DNA of 64,000 nt from JAGVSR01 sp963742405. GTDB lineage: Bacteria; Pseudomonadota; Alphaproteobacteria; Rhizobiales; Hyphomicrobiaceae. A model generated the notes under the pieces. It saw only the letters and a program-made list of their open reading frames with translations. It was not told the DNA's origin and searched no databases. The position numbers and the translations under genes are program-made. The DNA lies in the NCBI GenBank assembly GCA_963742405.1, contig CAVUMB010000001.1:1-64000 (forward strand), read 5' to 3'. The stretch's first letter is position 1. The number at the start of each line of letters is the position of its first letter. Positions 7,986-16,669 of this stretch are shown here, piece after piece.

Positions 7986-9809
7986 TTAGGGCAGCGAGTA
8001 GACCGTGAGCGTGCCACCGAGATCGGTGTAGGACTTCAGACCGGCGTAGTTACCGACTGCGCCCAGACCGTCCGTCGGCTTGTCGAGACCAGCGGCGAGA
8101 CCGATGCCAGCCCAGCCACCAACGCCCGAGTACAGGCCGATGTACTGCTTGCCATCGATGGCATAGCTGAACACGTTACCGATCGAACCCGACGGCAGAC
8201 GATGCTTGTACAGCTCCTTGCCGTCCTTCGCGTCGCGGCACTTCAGGTAGCCGTCCAGCGTACCGTGGCAGGCGAGACCGCCAGCGGTTGTCAGAACGCC
8301 CGACCAGACCGAGAAGGGCTCGTCATGCTGGTGAACGATCTTGCCAGCAGCGCCATCCCAGATCGTGAAGTGACCCGTGTTCGTCTTGCCTTCCGGCGGG
8401 AACATGGACAGCGTGGCGCCGACGTACGGCTGGCCAGGCGTGTACGAAACCTTGAAGGGTTCGTAGTCCATGCAGACGTTGTTGACGGGAATGTAGAACA
8501 GGTTCGTCTGCGGAGAGTACGCAGCCGGCTGCTGGTCCTTGAAGCCAAGGGCAGCGGGGCAGATGTTCTTCGTGTTCACGTCAGCGCCCTGAACGAAGGT
8601 CGACTTAGAGTCGAGAACCTTCGGACGGCCGTAGGTCGGCGAAGACTTGTCGAGATCGACGCCCGAAGACCAGTTCAGATCTTCGTCGTAGGGCTGAGCG
8701 ACGAGCGGCTCGCCGGTGAGGCGATCGATCGTGTAGCCGAAGCCGTTACGGTCGAAGTGAGTCAGAACCTTACGGTCAGCGCCGCCGATCTTCTGCGTGG
8801 TGAGGATCGACTCGTTCACGCCGTCATAGTCCCACTCGTCGAACGGGGTCATCTGGTATGCCCAGGCGGCCACGCCGGTGTCGGGGTTACGAGCGAAAAT
8901 CGTCATCGACCACTTCTGGTCGATCCGCTTGCCGTCCGGTCCAGCGCGCTGCGCCGGGTTCCAGGTCGAGGGGTTGCCCGTGCCGTAATAGAACGAGGTT
9001 GGCTTCCGGATCGTACGAGTAGAAGCCCCAAGTCGAGCCGCCACCGATCTTCCACTGGTCGCCAGTCCACGTCTTGAGCGACGAGTCCTTGCCGACCGGC
9101 TTGCCGAGCGACATGGTCTTTTCCGGATCGACGAGGATGTCGGAATCCGGGCCCATCGAGTAGGCGCGCCAGAGCTTCTTGCCATCGGCGAGCGAGTAAG
9201 CCGTCACGTGGCAGCGAACGCCGAACTCGGCGCCCGAGGTGCCCATGATGACCTTGTCGTTGACGATGATGCAGGTTGCCGGTGTAGGTTTCACCCTTCT
9301 TGGGATCGCCGTTGACCTGCTTCCACTTTTCTTTGCCCGTTGCTGCGTCGAGAGCAACGATCGTCGTGTCGGCGAGACCCATGATCAGGGTGTTGCCGGC
9401 GATCTGCGGACCGCGGTTGACGGTGTCACAGCACATCACGGGGATGACCGACGGATCCTGCTTGGGCTCGTACTTCCAGAGGATCTTGGGCTCAACGGGG
9501 TTCTCGAGGCTGAGCTTGAAGACCTTGTTCGGGAATGCCGAGTGCAGGTACAGATCCTTGCCGATCACCGATCGGCGAACCTTCGTGACCGCGAAGAACG
9601 CCGGTCGAGAACTGCCAGGCAACCTTCAGGTCCTTGACGTTCGACGTGTTGATCTGGTCGAGACGTGAGTAACGCCAGCCTTCATAGTTGCCCTGCTGCA
9701 TCGCCCAGTTGTTGGGGTCAGCAATCGCCTTCTTGACGTCGTCGTTCGCCATAACTGGCGACGCCGCCGCCGAAGCGAGCAGGCCAATAGCGAGTGCACT
9801 TTTGCGCAT
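7986..9809 (-). CDS. xoxF: Lanthanide-dependent PQQ methanol dehydrogenase XoxF (three frameshifts)
   Basis: Pieces in three frames assemble into one ~600-residue periplasmic quinoprotein: signal peptide MRKSALAIGLLASAAASPVMA, WAMQQGNYEGWRYSRLDQIN, the vicinal disulfide VMCCDTVNRG, GAEFGVRCHVTAYSLADGKKLW, NLFYYGTGNPSTWNP, and the catalytic DEWDYDG. In that motif the Asp two residues after the catalytic Asp is the hallmark of lanthanide-binding XoxF; calcium MxaF has Ala there. The enzyme oxidises methanol to formaldehyde (or on to formate) and passes electrons to XoxG. Single extra bases near 9568, 9274 and 8995 break the frame. They are probably sequence errors, since the protein is otherwise intact. 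The start at 9809 opens the signal peptide, with GGAGG upstream. Confidence 0.9.
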
Positions 9810-10370
9810 CGCGCTTCCTCCTTGAGATTCTTGCCACGCTTGCAGAATGATCAGCCACGGGCTTTTCCGGGCCGGCTGCTGGACGGGGCTTTTGTCCCCT
9901 TTCCAGTTCCAACTCAGGTGGGAAACGCTCCTCCGAACGTCGCCCCCGGGTCTCATCACCGCAGCGGCATGTAGACACTTTCTCGTGAGGACCGCAAGAC
10001 AATCCGTGAGATCATTTTTTCAGCAACACTCGCGATTGCAATCAAATTCACGACTTTTTCGGCTCGAATATCAGCATGTTGCGACCTTTTATTGCCTGTT
10101 TGTGCAGCGCACGCCTAGTTTAAGGCAGCCCACCGCACCCATCTCGGCAATTGACATATGAATTGAAATGTGAAAAATGCTTGTCCCCACACACATTGCA
10201 TAATATGATTTCGTCACGGAATTTCACTCAAAAGCGAGGTTTTTCAACGTCATAACTTGTCGCGACTTCCGATATTGATGTTGACGACCTATATGCACGG
10301 CGTGATCCAACTCCACCGCACCGATGTGTTACCGTCGAGTTGCAGGGCGAATTGTCCCAAAGGATTCGAT
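9810..10370. other. Divergent promoter region between xoxF and the metallohydrolase gene
   Basis: This 561-base gap separates the minus-strand xox genes from the plus-strand hydrolase and SoxYZ-like genes. It is more AT-rich than its surroundings between about 10000 and 10260. The short frames inside show no protein-like features. It probably holds promoters for both directions. I could not identify specific operator sites by eye. Confidence 0.5.
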
Positions 10371-11313
10371 ATGGAGCTTGACCGCCGCACTTGTCTGCAG
10401 GCTGGGCTAGCGGCCGCAACGCTGCCGGTCCTGCGCGTCATTCCTGTGCAAGCAACCGGTACGTTCGTGGTCGAAATCGCGCCGGGCGTTTTCGTTCATC
10501 GCGGTCAGCACGCCGTGTTTTCTCCCGAAAACGCAGGCGACATTTCGAACCCCGGCTTCATCGTCGGCAAGCGATGCAGTCGCCGTCATCGACACCGGCG
10601 GTAGTCCCGTCGTTGGTCGCAACATTAAGCAGGCCGTCGAAGCAGTCACCAGCCGTCCGGTCCGCTATGTCATCAACACCCACATGCATCCCGATCACGT
10701 GTTTGGAAATGCAGCTTTTGCAAACGATGGCGTCGTCTTTGCAGGCCACCACAAACTCGAACGCGGATTGACGGCGCGTGCAGATCGGTATTTGGCGATC
10801 AATAGCGAACTGCTCGGCCCACGCGTCTTTGAGGGCACGAAGATCATCGCGCCGACGCTGACATTCGACGGCACCGGGACGCTCGACCTTGGCAGCCGCA
10901 AGCTGGAGTTGATGGCACATCCGACAGCTCACACCGACAACGACCTGTCCGTGAAGGACATCACGACTGGCACCGTTTTCATGGGTGACCTGCTGTTTGT
11001 CGAGCACATCCCCACCATCGACGGCTCGATCAAAGGCTGGCTCGCCCTACTAGACCGCATGGCACAGACCCCGCCCGTTCGTGTTGTTCCCGGCCACGGT
11101 CCCCACGCGCTGACTTGGGCCGATGCTGCAACACCGCTCCATCGTTACCTATCGACGGTCGCAACCGACGTCCGGGCTCTCATCAAACAGGGCAAGACGC
11201 TCAGCGAAGCGACGCAAACTGCCGGCCAGTCGGAAAAGGATGCATGGGTCCTGTTCGAGGAGTATCATAAGCGAAACGTTACGGCGGCATTCGCCGAACT
11301 CGAATGGGAATGA
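10371..11313 (+). CDS. Quinoprotein-relay zinc metallohydrolase, MBL fold (frameshifted)
   Basis: The start at 10371 gives a Tat-like leader (MELDRRTCLQAGLAAATLPVL). One extra A near 10569 shifts the frame; corrected, it reads GFIVGSDAVAVIDTGG. The metal motif HMHPDH follows in INTHMHPDHVFGNAAF, with later metal or fold motifs in AHPTAHTDNDLSV, MGDLLFVEHIPTID and VPGHGP. This is the SoxH-related hydrolase class predicted to work with PQQ enzymes (TIGR04558/04559 type). It precedes the SoxYZ-like carrier on the same strand, as expected for that predicted relay. Substrate and role are unproven. The leader implies export across the inner membrane. Confidence 0.8.
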
Positions 11314-11387
11314 ACTTGCCCAGCAAGCGGTATGACCCTCGGTGCCAATGAGAAACGACGACCACCGCCAGACGGAGACCACCTGAA

Positions 11388-12233
11388 ATGCAATTTGCAA
11401 AATCTGTCGTGAGAAGCGTCCTGACCGCTGCCGCATTGACCCTCGGCGCGAGCCTGATCGCCGGACCCGGCATCGCAGCCGAACCGGTCGACGGCAACGC
11501 GCTTTTGGAAGCCGATCTCTGGCCGGCGCTTCAAAAGGATGTATTCGGCGCCAAGCCGGTGAACGAAGATACCTCAACCGTGACGCTCGAAGCGCCTGTC
11601 CGGGCCGATGACGCCGCGCTCGTGCCAGTCACGATCCGCATTCCCGCAGCGGCCGCCGCACGCGTGACGAAGCTGACGCTCATCGTCGACAAGAACCCGG
11701 CGCCCGTTGTCGCCGAATTCGAGTTCGGTCCAGCAGCCGGCATTGGTGATCGTGTGCTCTCGACACGCGTTCGCGTCGACATGTATTCCAACATTCGCGC
11801 CATCGCGGAAACCGCCGACGGCACGTTGCACATGGCCACCCAGTTCGTGAAAGCGGCTGGCGGTTGTTCAGCACCGGCCTTGAAGGATACAGATGCGGCT
11901 CTCGCCGATGCCGGTCGCATGATCGTGCGAACACTGGAGACAGCCGACGCCGGTGGCAACCGGCAAGCCCAGTTGATGATCAAGCACCCGCAGTATTCCG
12001 GCCTGCAATTGAATCAGGCGACGGGTTTTTATATCCCCGCCCGCTTCGTACGCGAGATCGACGTCAAGAGTGGCGACGATCGCGTCTTCAAAATGATCGG
12101 CGGGATTTCAATCTCGGAAGACCCCAATTTTCGTTTCACATATGCGCCGGGCGGCGATGGCAGCCTCGATGTCACAGCCGTTGACACCGAAGGCAAAGTT
12201 TTCACAGGCCGGACCGGTCCGAAAGGATCGTGA
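11388..12233 (+). CDS. Quinoprotein-associated fused SoxYZ-like carrier protein
   Basis: The 281-residue protein has a signal peptide ending near GPGIAA and two beta-sandwich halves. The first is SoxY-like and ends in the carrier motif GGCSAP (KAAGGCSAPALKD). The second is SoxZ-like (QAQLMIKHPQYSGLQLN, FYIPARFVREIDV, GGISISEDPNFRFTY). In SoxYZ of thiosulfate oxidation the C-terminal-arm Cys carries the substrate. Here the two are fused, and the family (TIGR04557 type) co-occurs with PQQ dehydrogenases. It likely carries a covalently bound intermediate in the periplasm that the upstream hydrolase releases. That relay is a prediction and not an established pathway. Confidence 0.85.
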   Translation: MQFAKSVVRSVLTAAALTLGASLIAGPGIAAEPVDGNALLEADLWPALQKDVFGAKPVNEDTSTVTLEAPVRADDAALVPVTIRIPAAAAARVTKLTLIVDKNPAPVVAEFEFGPAAGIGDRVLSTRVRVDMYSNIRAIAETADGTLHMATQFVKAAGGCSAPALKDTDAALADAGRMIVRTLETADAGGNRQAQLMIKHPQYSGLQLNQATGFYIPARFVREIDVKSGDDRVFKMIGGISISEDPNFRFTYAPGGDGSLDVTAVDTEGKVFTGRTGPKGS

Positions 12234-12271
12234 ACCGGCCTTGAGCCGCGCGACATTCGACCCGACGAGAA

Positions 12272-12299
12272 AAGGGCGCCGTTGCAAAACGGCGCCCTT
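12272..12299. terminator. Bidirectional terminator
   Basis: A perfect 12-bp stem (AAGGGCGCCGTT and AACGGCGCCCTT) with loop GCAA lies between the convergent SoxYZ-like gene and the minus-strand small exported protein gene. Its symmetry suits termination from both sides. Confidence 0.8.
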
Positions 12300-12323
12300 G
12301 TCGTGTGAGACTAACGCCAGACT

Positions 12324-12692
12324 TCAAAAGCAGCGCAGTTCGCCTTCGATTTGCGCCTGCTTCAACTTGTGCACGATCGCCATCGCCTCCGGCCGATTGA
12401 ATTGCGCGACGCTCTCGCCACCGCGCTGACGAACCGACAAAATCGTTTCGGCTTCCTCGTAATCCTTGAACGGCAGGATGCCGGCGATCACGTCGATCGA
12501 GCACGCGCAGCGCTCCAGCGCCAGCCGCGTGTTGCCGTTGACCTGCATGCAGCCAAAGACGTAATCGGCACGTGTGAACGTCGGATAGTCATTGATGACG
12601 TCAGCGTCGAGTTCCTGTGCATCGGCTGCGGTGAGGCCAATACCAAGAACGAGCCCGAACGCGGCAACGCCGGAAAGCCAGCTGCGCATCAC
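12324..12692 (-). CDS. Small exported protein with four cysteines, unknown function
   Basis: The 122-residue protein has a signal peptide (SWLSGVAAFGLVLGIGLTAADA) and cysteines in YVFGCMQVNGN, LERCACSIDVI and the C-terminal LRCF, four in total, which may form two disulfides. No EF-hand or heme motif is present. The start overlaps the stop of the upstream 228-residue gene (ATGA), so the two are co-translated. I do not recognise the family. Its place in a C1 oxidation island suggests a periplasmic accessory. Confidence 0.75.
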   Translation of the reverse strand: MMRSWLSGVAAFGLVLGIGLTAADAQELDADVINDYPTFTRADYVFGCMQVNGNTRLALERCACSIDVIAGILPFKDYEEAETILSVRQRGGESVAQFNRPEAMAIVHKLKQAQIEGELRCF

Positions 12693-13375
12693 TTTGCCTC
12701 CACCAACACAAGTCGATCCGTCATCTTGCCGGTACCGGCTTGGCTGCTGAAGATCTCGGCGTTGAGCTCGTAAAAATATCCGGGAATGTCCTTGCTCAGA
12801 ACGAAGGTAAACTTCGAATTTTCGAACCCCTGCATCTTGTGCTTGTTGGGATCTTCAACGAACGGAGCGATCGTGACTTTGTAACCGTCGACGGACTTAC
12901 CCCCGAAGTCGACCTTGACCGGCTCCAGCTTGGCCTTGTCGACAAACGCATCTCTCATGCGGCCTTTAATATAATTATGGTTTCCGCCCGACATGACGCG
13001 GTAATTTTCCACCGACTTGTCCAGGAACCAAATGAAGACTGGATTGATGCTGACGCCGTCGAAATTTTGAACGGGCCGCTGCCGATCACCTGTAAACACG
13101 GTTACGTTCAAATTCCGCTGACCGTCTGGCGTTTCATCCGCCACCGCGATCTTGACGTCGTCATTGAACGCCTTGCCCATCAACTTCTCGTCGGTGACGG
13201 AATGATCGAACTTGTAAGCGATTCCACCGCCCTTTCCGACGAGATCGAGATGGCGCGCATTAAAAATGAGGTCAACTGGTTGCGGCTGTTCTGCGGCCGC
13301 CATGGCACCGATCGGAAGGATCAGCGCAAGGGCCACGACAGGGGCAAGTCCACGCACGAAGCGCAACATTCTCAA
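12689..13375 (-). CDS. Exported protein of unknown function, paired with the small Cys protein
   Basis: The 228-residue protein has a signal peptide (RFVRGLAPVVALALILPIGAMAAA). The mature part looks like a beta-rich domain (DLIFNARHLDLVGKGGGIAYKF, KSVDGYKVTIAPF, KFTFVLSKDIPGYFYELNAEIF) with no cysteine. It is translationally coupled by a 4-base overlap to the downstream 122-residue gene. No catalytic motif was seen. A periplasmic binding or lipid-contact role is possible but unsupported by sequence. Confidence 0.75.
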   Translation of the reverse strand: MRMLRFVRGLAPVVALALILPIGAMAAAEQPQPVDLIFNARHLDLVGKGGGIAYKFDHSVTDEKLMGKAFNDDVKIAVADETPDGQRNLNVTVFTGDRQRPVQNFDGVSINPVFIWFLDKSVENYRVMSGGNHNYIKGRMRDAFVDKAKLEPVKVDFGGKSVDGYKVTIAPFVEDPNKHKMQGFENSKFTFVLSKDIPGYFYELNAEIFSSQAGTGKMTDRLVLVEAK

Positions 13376-13587
13376 GTTCCTCCTATTTCCCCGCCGGCCA
13401 TCTCGGGCTCTCGGGCGGGCCGTCTTTTAAGACAGCGACGCCCGGCGGGGCAATGTTTGTTTCAACGCCGGCTGGACATCCGGATGCGCCGGAACCTAAC
13501 CAAAGGAACGTCGCCCGGGCAGCCCAAATTGATGAGATTGCGAAGATTTAAGGTTGCCGCGTCACGCGCACTTCGCCGCCCCCCAGC

Positions 13588-14592
13588 TTAATGGAGGAAA
13601 CGGCCGAACGCCCGCGGACCATCCCCGACCGGAACGCGAGCTGTCACCGTCAGCGTCGCCACGTCCACCTTCTCCAGCGTATTGGCATCCCAGCAGGCGA
13701 CCCAAACCGCTGTTCCGGAGGGATCCGTTTCGATACCTTCCGGAAATCCGCCGACGCGGATCGTCGCCACGGGCACAAGGGTCACTGCATCGATCACGGA
13801 CAGCGATTCGTCGTGCTGATTGGTCACAAAGAGCCGGTCACCGGCCCGCGCCACAGCATAAGGCCGCAATCCGACGGGGACGTCCCGCACCCGCACGCGG
13901 GTTTTCAGGTCAATAACCGTGATCGAGTTCGAGGCCACGTTGGCTGTGTAGATACGTCCCGCCATGTCGTCTATGGTGACACCAAACGGCCGATCGCCGG
14001 TTGGAATTGTTCCCACAAGCTTGAACGTCGCCGCGTCGATGATCGACAGCTGGTTGCTATCGCGGTCGGCGGTGAGGATGGTCGCGCCATCGGCGGTTAC
14101 GGCAACACCTGATGGCGACTGACCCGTCTCGACGGTGGCTTTGATCGCCAATGTCGCGGGATCAAGGGCGGACAGCCGGTGTTGGTACCAATCGGCAACG
14201 TAGACGATGCCTGATCGCGGATTGACGGCGATGCCGAGCGGTCCCTGCCCAACAGCCGCCCGCGCAACGACGGCCTTTGTGGCCGTATCGACAACGATGA
14301 CCTCACGGCCATCAGGCGCGGCGACGTAGGCCCGCGCGCCGTCAGAGGACAGCGCAATGCCCGCTGGCTTGCCGCCGATGGAAATCTCGTCCGTTTGCTT
14401 GCCGCTCGCCAGATCGACAATGGAAAGGCTGTTTCCAAGCTGATTGGTGACATACGCTGTCCGCGCAGACCCGGTCGCCTTTGCCCCCGCGTTTGCCAAG
14501 TTTGCGGCCAGGATGCACAGCAGCATCAAGAAAACAAACTGCCCGGCACGCAGCCGGGCAGAATGAATGCGGGCATCTCCGGCGACAGTCAC
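13588..14592 (-). CDS. Exported YVTN-family beta-propeller protein
   Basis: The 334-residue protein has an N-terminal hydrophobic signal (AGQFVFLMLLCILAANLANAGA) and about seven regular blades such as AYVTNQLGNSLSIVDLASGK, VYVADWYQHRLSALDPATL and IYTANVASNSITVIDLKT. It appears to use a GTG start four bases after the stop of the SRPBCC gene, so it is probably the second gene of that operon. It is a different protein from the propeller at 356, being more regular and nearer to archetypal YVTN repeats. Function is unknown; periplasmic location is inferred. Confidence 0.8.
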   Translation of the reverse strand: MTVAGDARIHSARLRAGQFVFLMLLCILAANLANAGAKATGSARTAYVTNQLGNSLSIVDLASGKQTDEISIGGKPAGIALSSDGARAYVAAPDGREVIVVDTATKAVVARAAVGQGPLGIAVNPRSGIVYVADWYQHRLSALDPATLAIKATVETGQSPSGVAVTADGATILTADRDSNQLSIIDAATFKLVGTIPTGDRPFGVTIDDMAGRIYTANVASNSITVIDLKTRVRVRDVPVGLRPYAVARAGDRLFVTNQHDESLSVIDAVTLVPVATIRVGGFPEGIETDPSGTAVWVACWDANTLEKVDVATLTVTARVPVGDGPRAFGRFLH

Positions 14593-14596
14593 GCGA

Positions 14597-15127
14597 TCAA
14601 CCGCCCTCGAATTTCTTCTTCAGCGCTCCAAGACCGCTCTGCACGATGTCGGTCACAGCGTTGACGGCTGCTTCATCTGAAAGTTCCGGCGGCGGATCGT
14701 TGTTGACGAAGCCGCGGTAGAAGGCGGCACGCCATTCGACAATCGTCTTCTCAGCCGTGCCCGATACGTTGATTTGAGCGGCATAATTGGTGACGGGAAG
14801 AACCTTAACGTCGACGTCGGTGATTTCGTAGCCCATTCCCCGCTCGGCGGCGGAATATTTCGTCAGCTTCTCGTTAATCACGCCACCCGACTTGAGCGTC
14901 AGCTTGCGGGTTGCCCCGACATCATTGCCCCCAGTGCCTTCCGTCTTCGCAATTGCGGGATGCCAGCTCATATCTTGGAAGTTGCTGATCGCAGCCCATA
15001 CCTTATCGGCGGGCGCGTTGATCTCGATCTTGGAAACGACTTTTTGGCGCGAGGGACCATGCGCGTCGGCGGCAGCGGGCAGAAACGCCGCGAACGCCAC
15101 CAGTAAGGATGCCAGCACTCTCACCAT
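14597..15127 (-). CDS. Exported SRPBCC-family protein
   Basis: The start at 15127 has a strong ribosome site (GGAGGAG) and begins a signal peptide (MVRVLASLLVAFAAFLPAAADA), giving 176 residues. The mature domain has START/Bet v1-like features: KIEINAPADKVWAAISNFQDMSWHPAI, EKLTKYSAAERGMGYEI, and a C-terminal helix DIVQSGLGALKKKFEG. SRPBCC domains bind hydrophobic ligands in a deep pocket. The gene is divergent from fhcB and leads an operon with the YVTN protein. An exported SRPBCC beside quinoprotein genes might handle a quinone or PQQ-like ligand, which is speculation. Confidence 0.8.
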   Translation of the reverse strand: MVRVLASLLVAFAAFLPAAADAHGPSRQKVVSKIEINAPADKVWAAISNFQDMSWHPAIAKTEGTGGNDVGATRKLTLKSGGVINEKLTKYSAAERGMGYEITDVDVKVLPVTNYAAQINVSGTAEKTIVEWRAAFYRGFVNNDPPPELSDEAAVNAVTDIVQSGLGALKKKFEGG

Positions 15128-15346
15128 AAAGTCTCCTCCACAACCAATGCTCTGCGGCCACTGCTCGGGTCCACGCGCGCGCACCATAGTGAGCGACGAT
15201 TGTGAGCGCAATTGGATGCTTTTCCCAAGCTATCGATCTGCGCTTTTTCGCCGCCTGACCACGGTCACGCCACCCGACCAACGCAGTTGTCAGCGACAGG
15301 CGTCCATGCTTTTGTGCGCCTCCAACTAAAGAACGAGCCCCAGACA

Positions 15347-16648
15347 ATGACCGCTGTCCAAGCGGGTGCTCAGACAGCACCGGCGTCCGCTGCACAAACA
15401 CATGCTCACGTGACCTGCCCGTTTTGCGGCCTGCGTTGCGATGATCTCGAAATCGCCCGCACCGGCCAGACCCTGAAAGTGACCCGCAACGGCTGCGATA
15501 AGGCCAAGGCAGGTTTCGAACGTCCATTAACGCAATCCATGCCGCGCGTCGGGGGCAAGGACGTCTCGCTGCCCGAAGCGATCGCCGCCGCCGCGGCATT
15601 GATCGGCAACGCGCGGCTTCCCGCATTCGGTGGCCTTGCGACGGATGTCGACGGCATGCGCGCGATCATGTCGATCGCCGACAAGACACGCGGGGTCGTT
15701 GACCATGCCTTTAGCGAGGCACAGGGCCGCAACATCAAGGTGCTGCAGACCAGCGGCTACATCATGACGACGCTGACGGAAGCTCGCAACCGCGCCGACC
15801 TGTTCATCATTGCAAGCGACGTCCACACGTTCCACCCGCGCTTTTTCGAACGCATCGTCTGCAATGAGAAATCGATGTTCTCCGAAGCGCCAGCCAAGCG
15901 CACGATCGTCTTTCTTGGCGAAGGCTATGACACGTCGGCGGCCGTTGGCACGCGCATCGGCGACGTCATCCAGATCAATTGCCCCAAGCAACGTATAGGC
16001 GAGATTGTTTCCGCTCTGCGCACCCTGCACAAGGGCGTGCCGCTGCCGGCAGGCGACATTGCCGGCGTTCCCAGATCCCAAATCGAAGATCTGCTCGCCC
16101 GCTGCCACAAGGCCGACTACGGCGTCATCGTGTGGGTGCCGCCGGCTCTCGATTTTGCCAACGCCGACCTCACCGTCCATCAGATCTGCGAGTTTGTAAA
16201 AGATCTGAACGTCAAACAGCGCTTCGCAGGATTATCGCTGGGAGGCAATGAAGGCGCGAGCACGGCCGTGTCCGTGTGCACCTGGCAATCGGGCTACCCC
16301 CTGCGCGTCAGCTTTGCGACAGGTGAGCCGAAATATGATGCCAACCTGTTCGCTATTCCCAAGCTCATCGCATCCCGGCAGACGGACTGCCTCGTCTGGC
16401 TTGCGACCTTCACCGCGGATCTTTCTCCGCCCACGACCGATATTCCCACCATCGTGATTGGCTCGCACGACATCAAGCTGGCAAATGAGCCTGCCGTTTA
16501 CATCCCAGTGGGCACTCCCGGCATCGACCACAAGGGTCAACTCGTGCGCTGCGACAGCGTCGTGTCCCTCCCGCTCCGCGATCTGGAACGCGCGGCGGGC
16601 CTGCCCCGCACGGTCGACGTTCTCGCTGCCCTCGAAGCCGCTCTCTGA
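15347..16648 (+). CDS. fhcB: Formyltransferase/hydrolase complex subunit B
   Basis: The 433-residue protein is homologous to formylmethanofuran dehydrogenase subunit B. The N-terminus has CPFCGLRCDD (C24, C27, C31), followed by LGEGYDTSAAVGTRIGDVIQ, GGNEGASTAVSVCTWQSGYP and IVIGSHD. In methylotrophic bacteria the Fhc complex hydrolyses and transfers formyl groups from tetrahydromethanopterin and does not act as a tungsten or molybdenum dehydrogenase. The start at 15347 was chosen because conserved sequence begins soon after; an upstream in-frame extension to 15212 looks non-coding. It is first in fhcBADC. Confidence 0.88.
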   Translation: MTAVQAGAQTAPASAAQTHAHVTCPFCGLRCDDLEIARTGQTLKVTRNGCDKAKAGFERPLTQSMPRVGGKDVSLPEAIAAAAALIGNARLPAFGGLATDVDGMRAIMSIADKTRGVVDHAFSEAQGRNIKVLQTSGYIMTTLTEARNRADLFIIASDVHTFHPRFFERIVCNEKSMFSEAPAKRTIVFLGEGYDTSAAVGTRIGDVIQINCPKQRIGEIVSALRTLHKGVPLPAGDIAGVPRSQIEDLLARCHKADYGVIVWVPPALDFANADLTVHQICEFVKDLNVKQRFAGLSLGGNEGASTAVSVCTWQSGYPLRVSFATGEPKYDANLFAIPKLIASRQTDCLVWLATFTADLSPPTTDIPTIVIGSHDIKLANEPAVYIPVGTPGIDHKGQLVRCDSVVSLPLRDLERAAGLPRTVDVLAALEAAL

Positions 16649-16669
16649 ACCGCGAAAGACGATTGCTCC

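Noticed and set aside
9847..10161. 104-codon plus-strand frame in the xoxF upstream region
   Set aside because: Composition is not protein-like, no ribosome site or domain; the region is better read as promoter DNA.
12324..12692. Small exported protein as lanmodulin
   Set aside because: It has no EF-hand loops; it is a four-cysteine protein.
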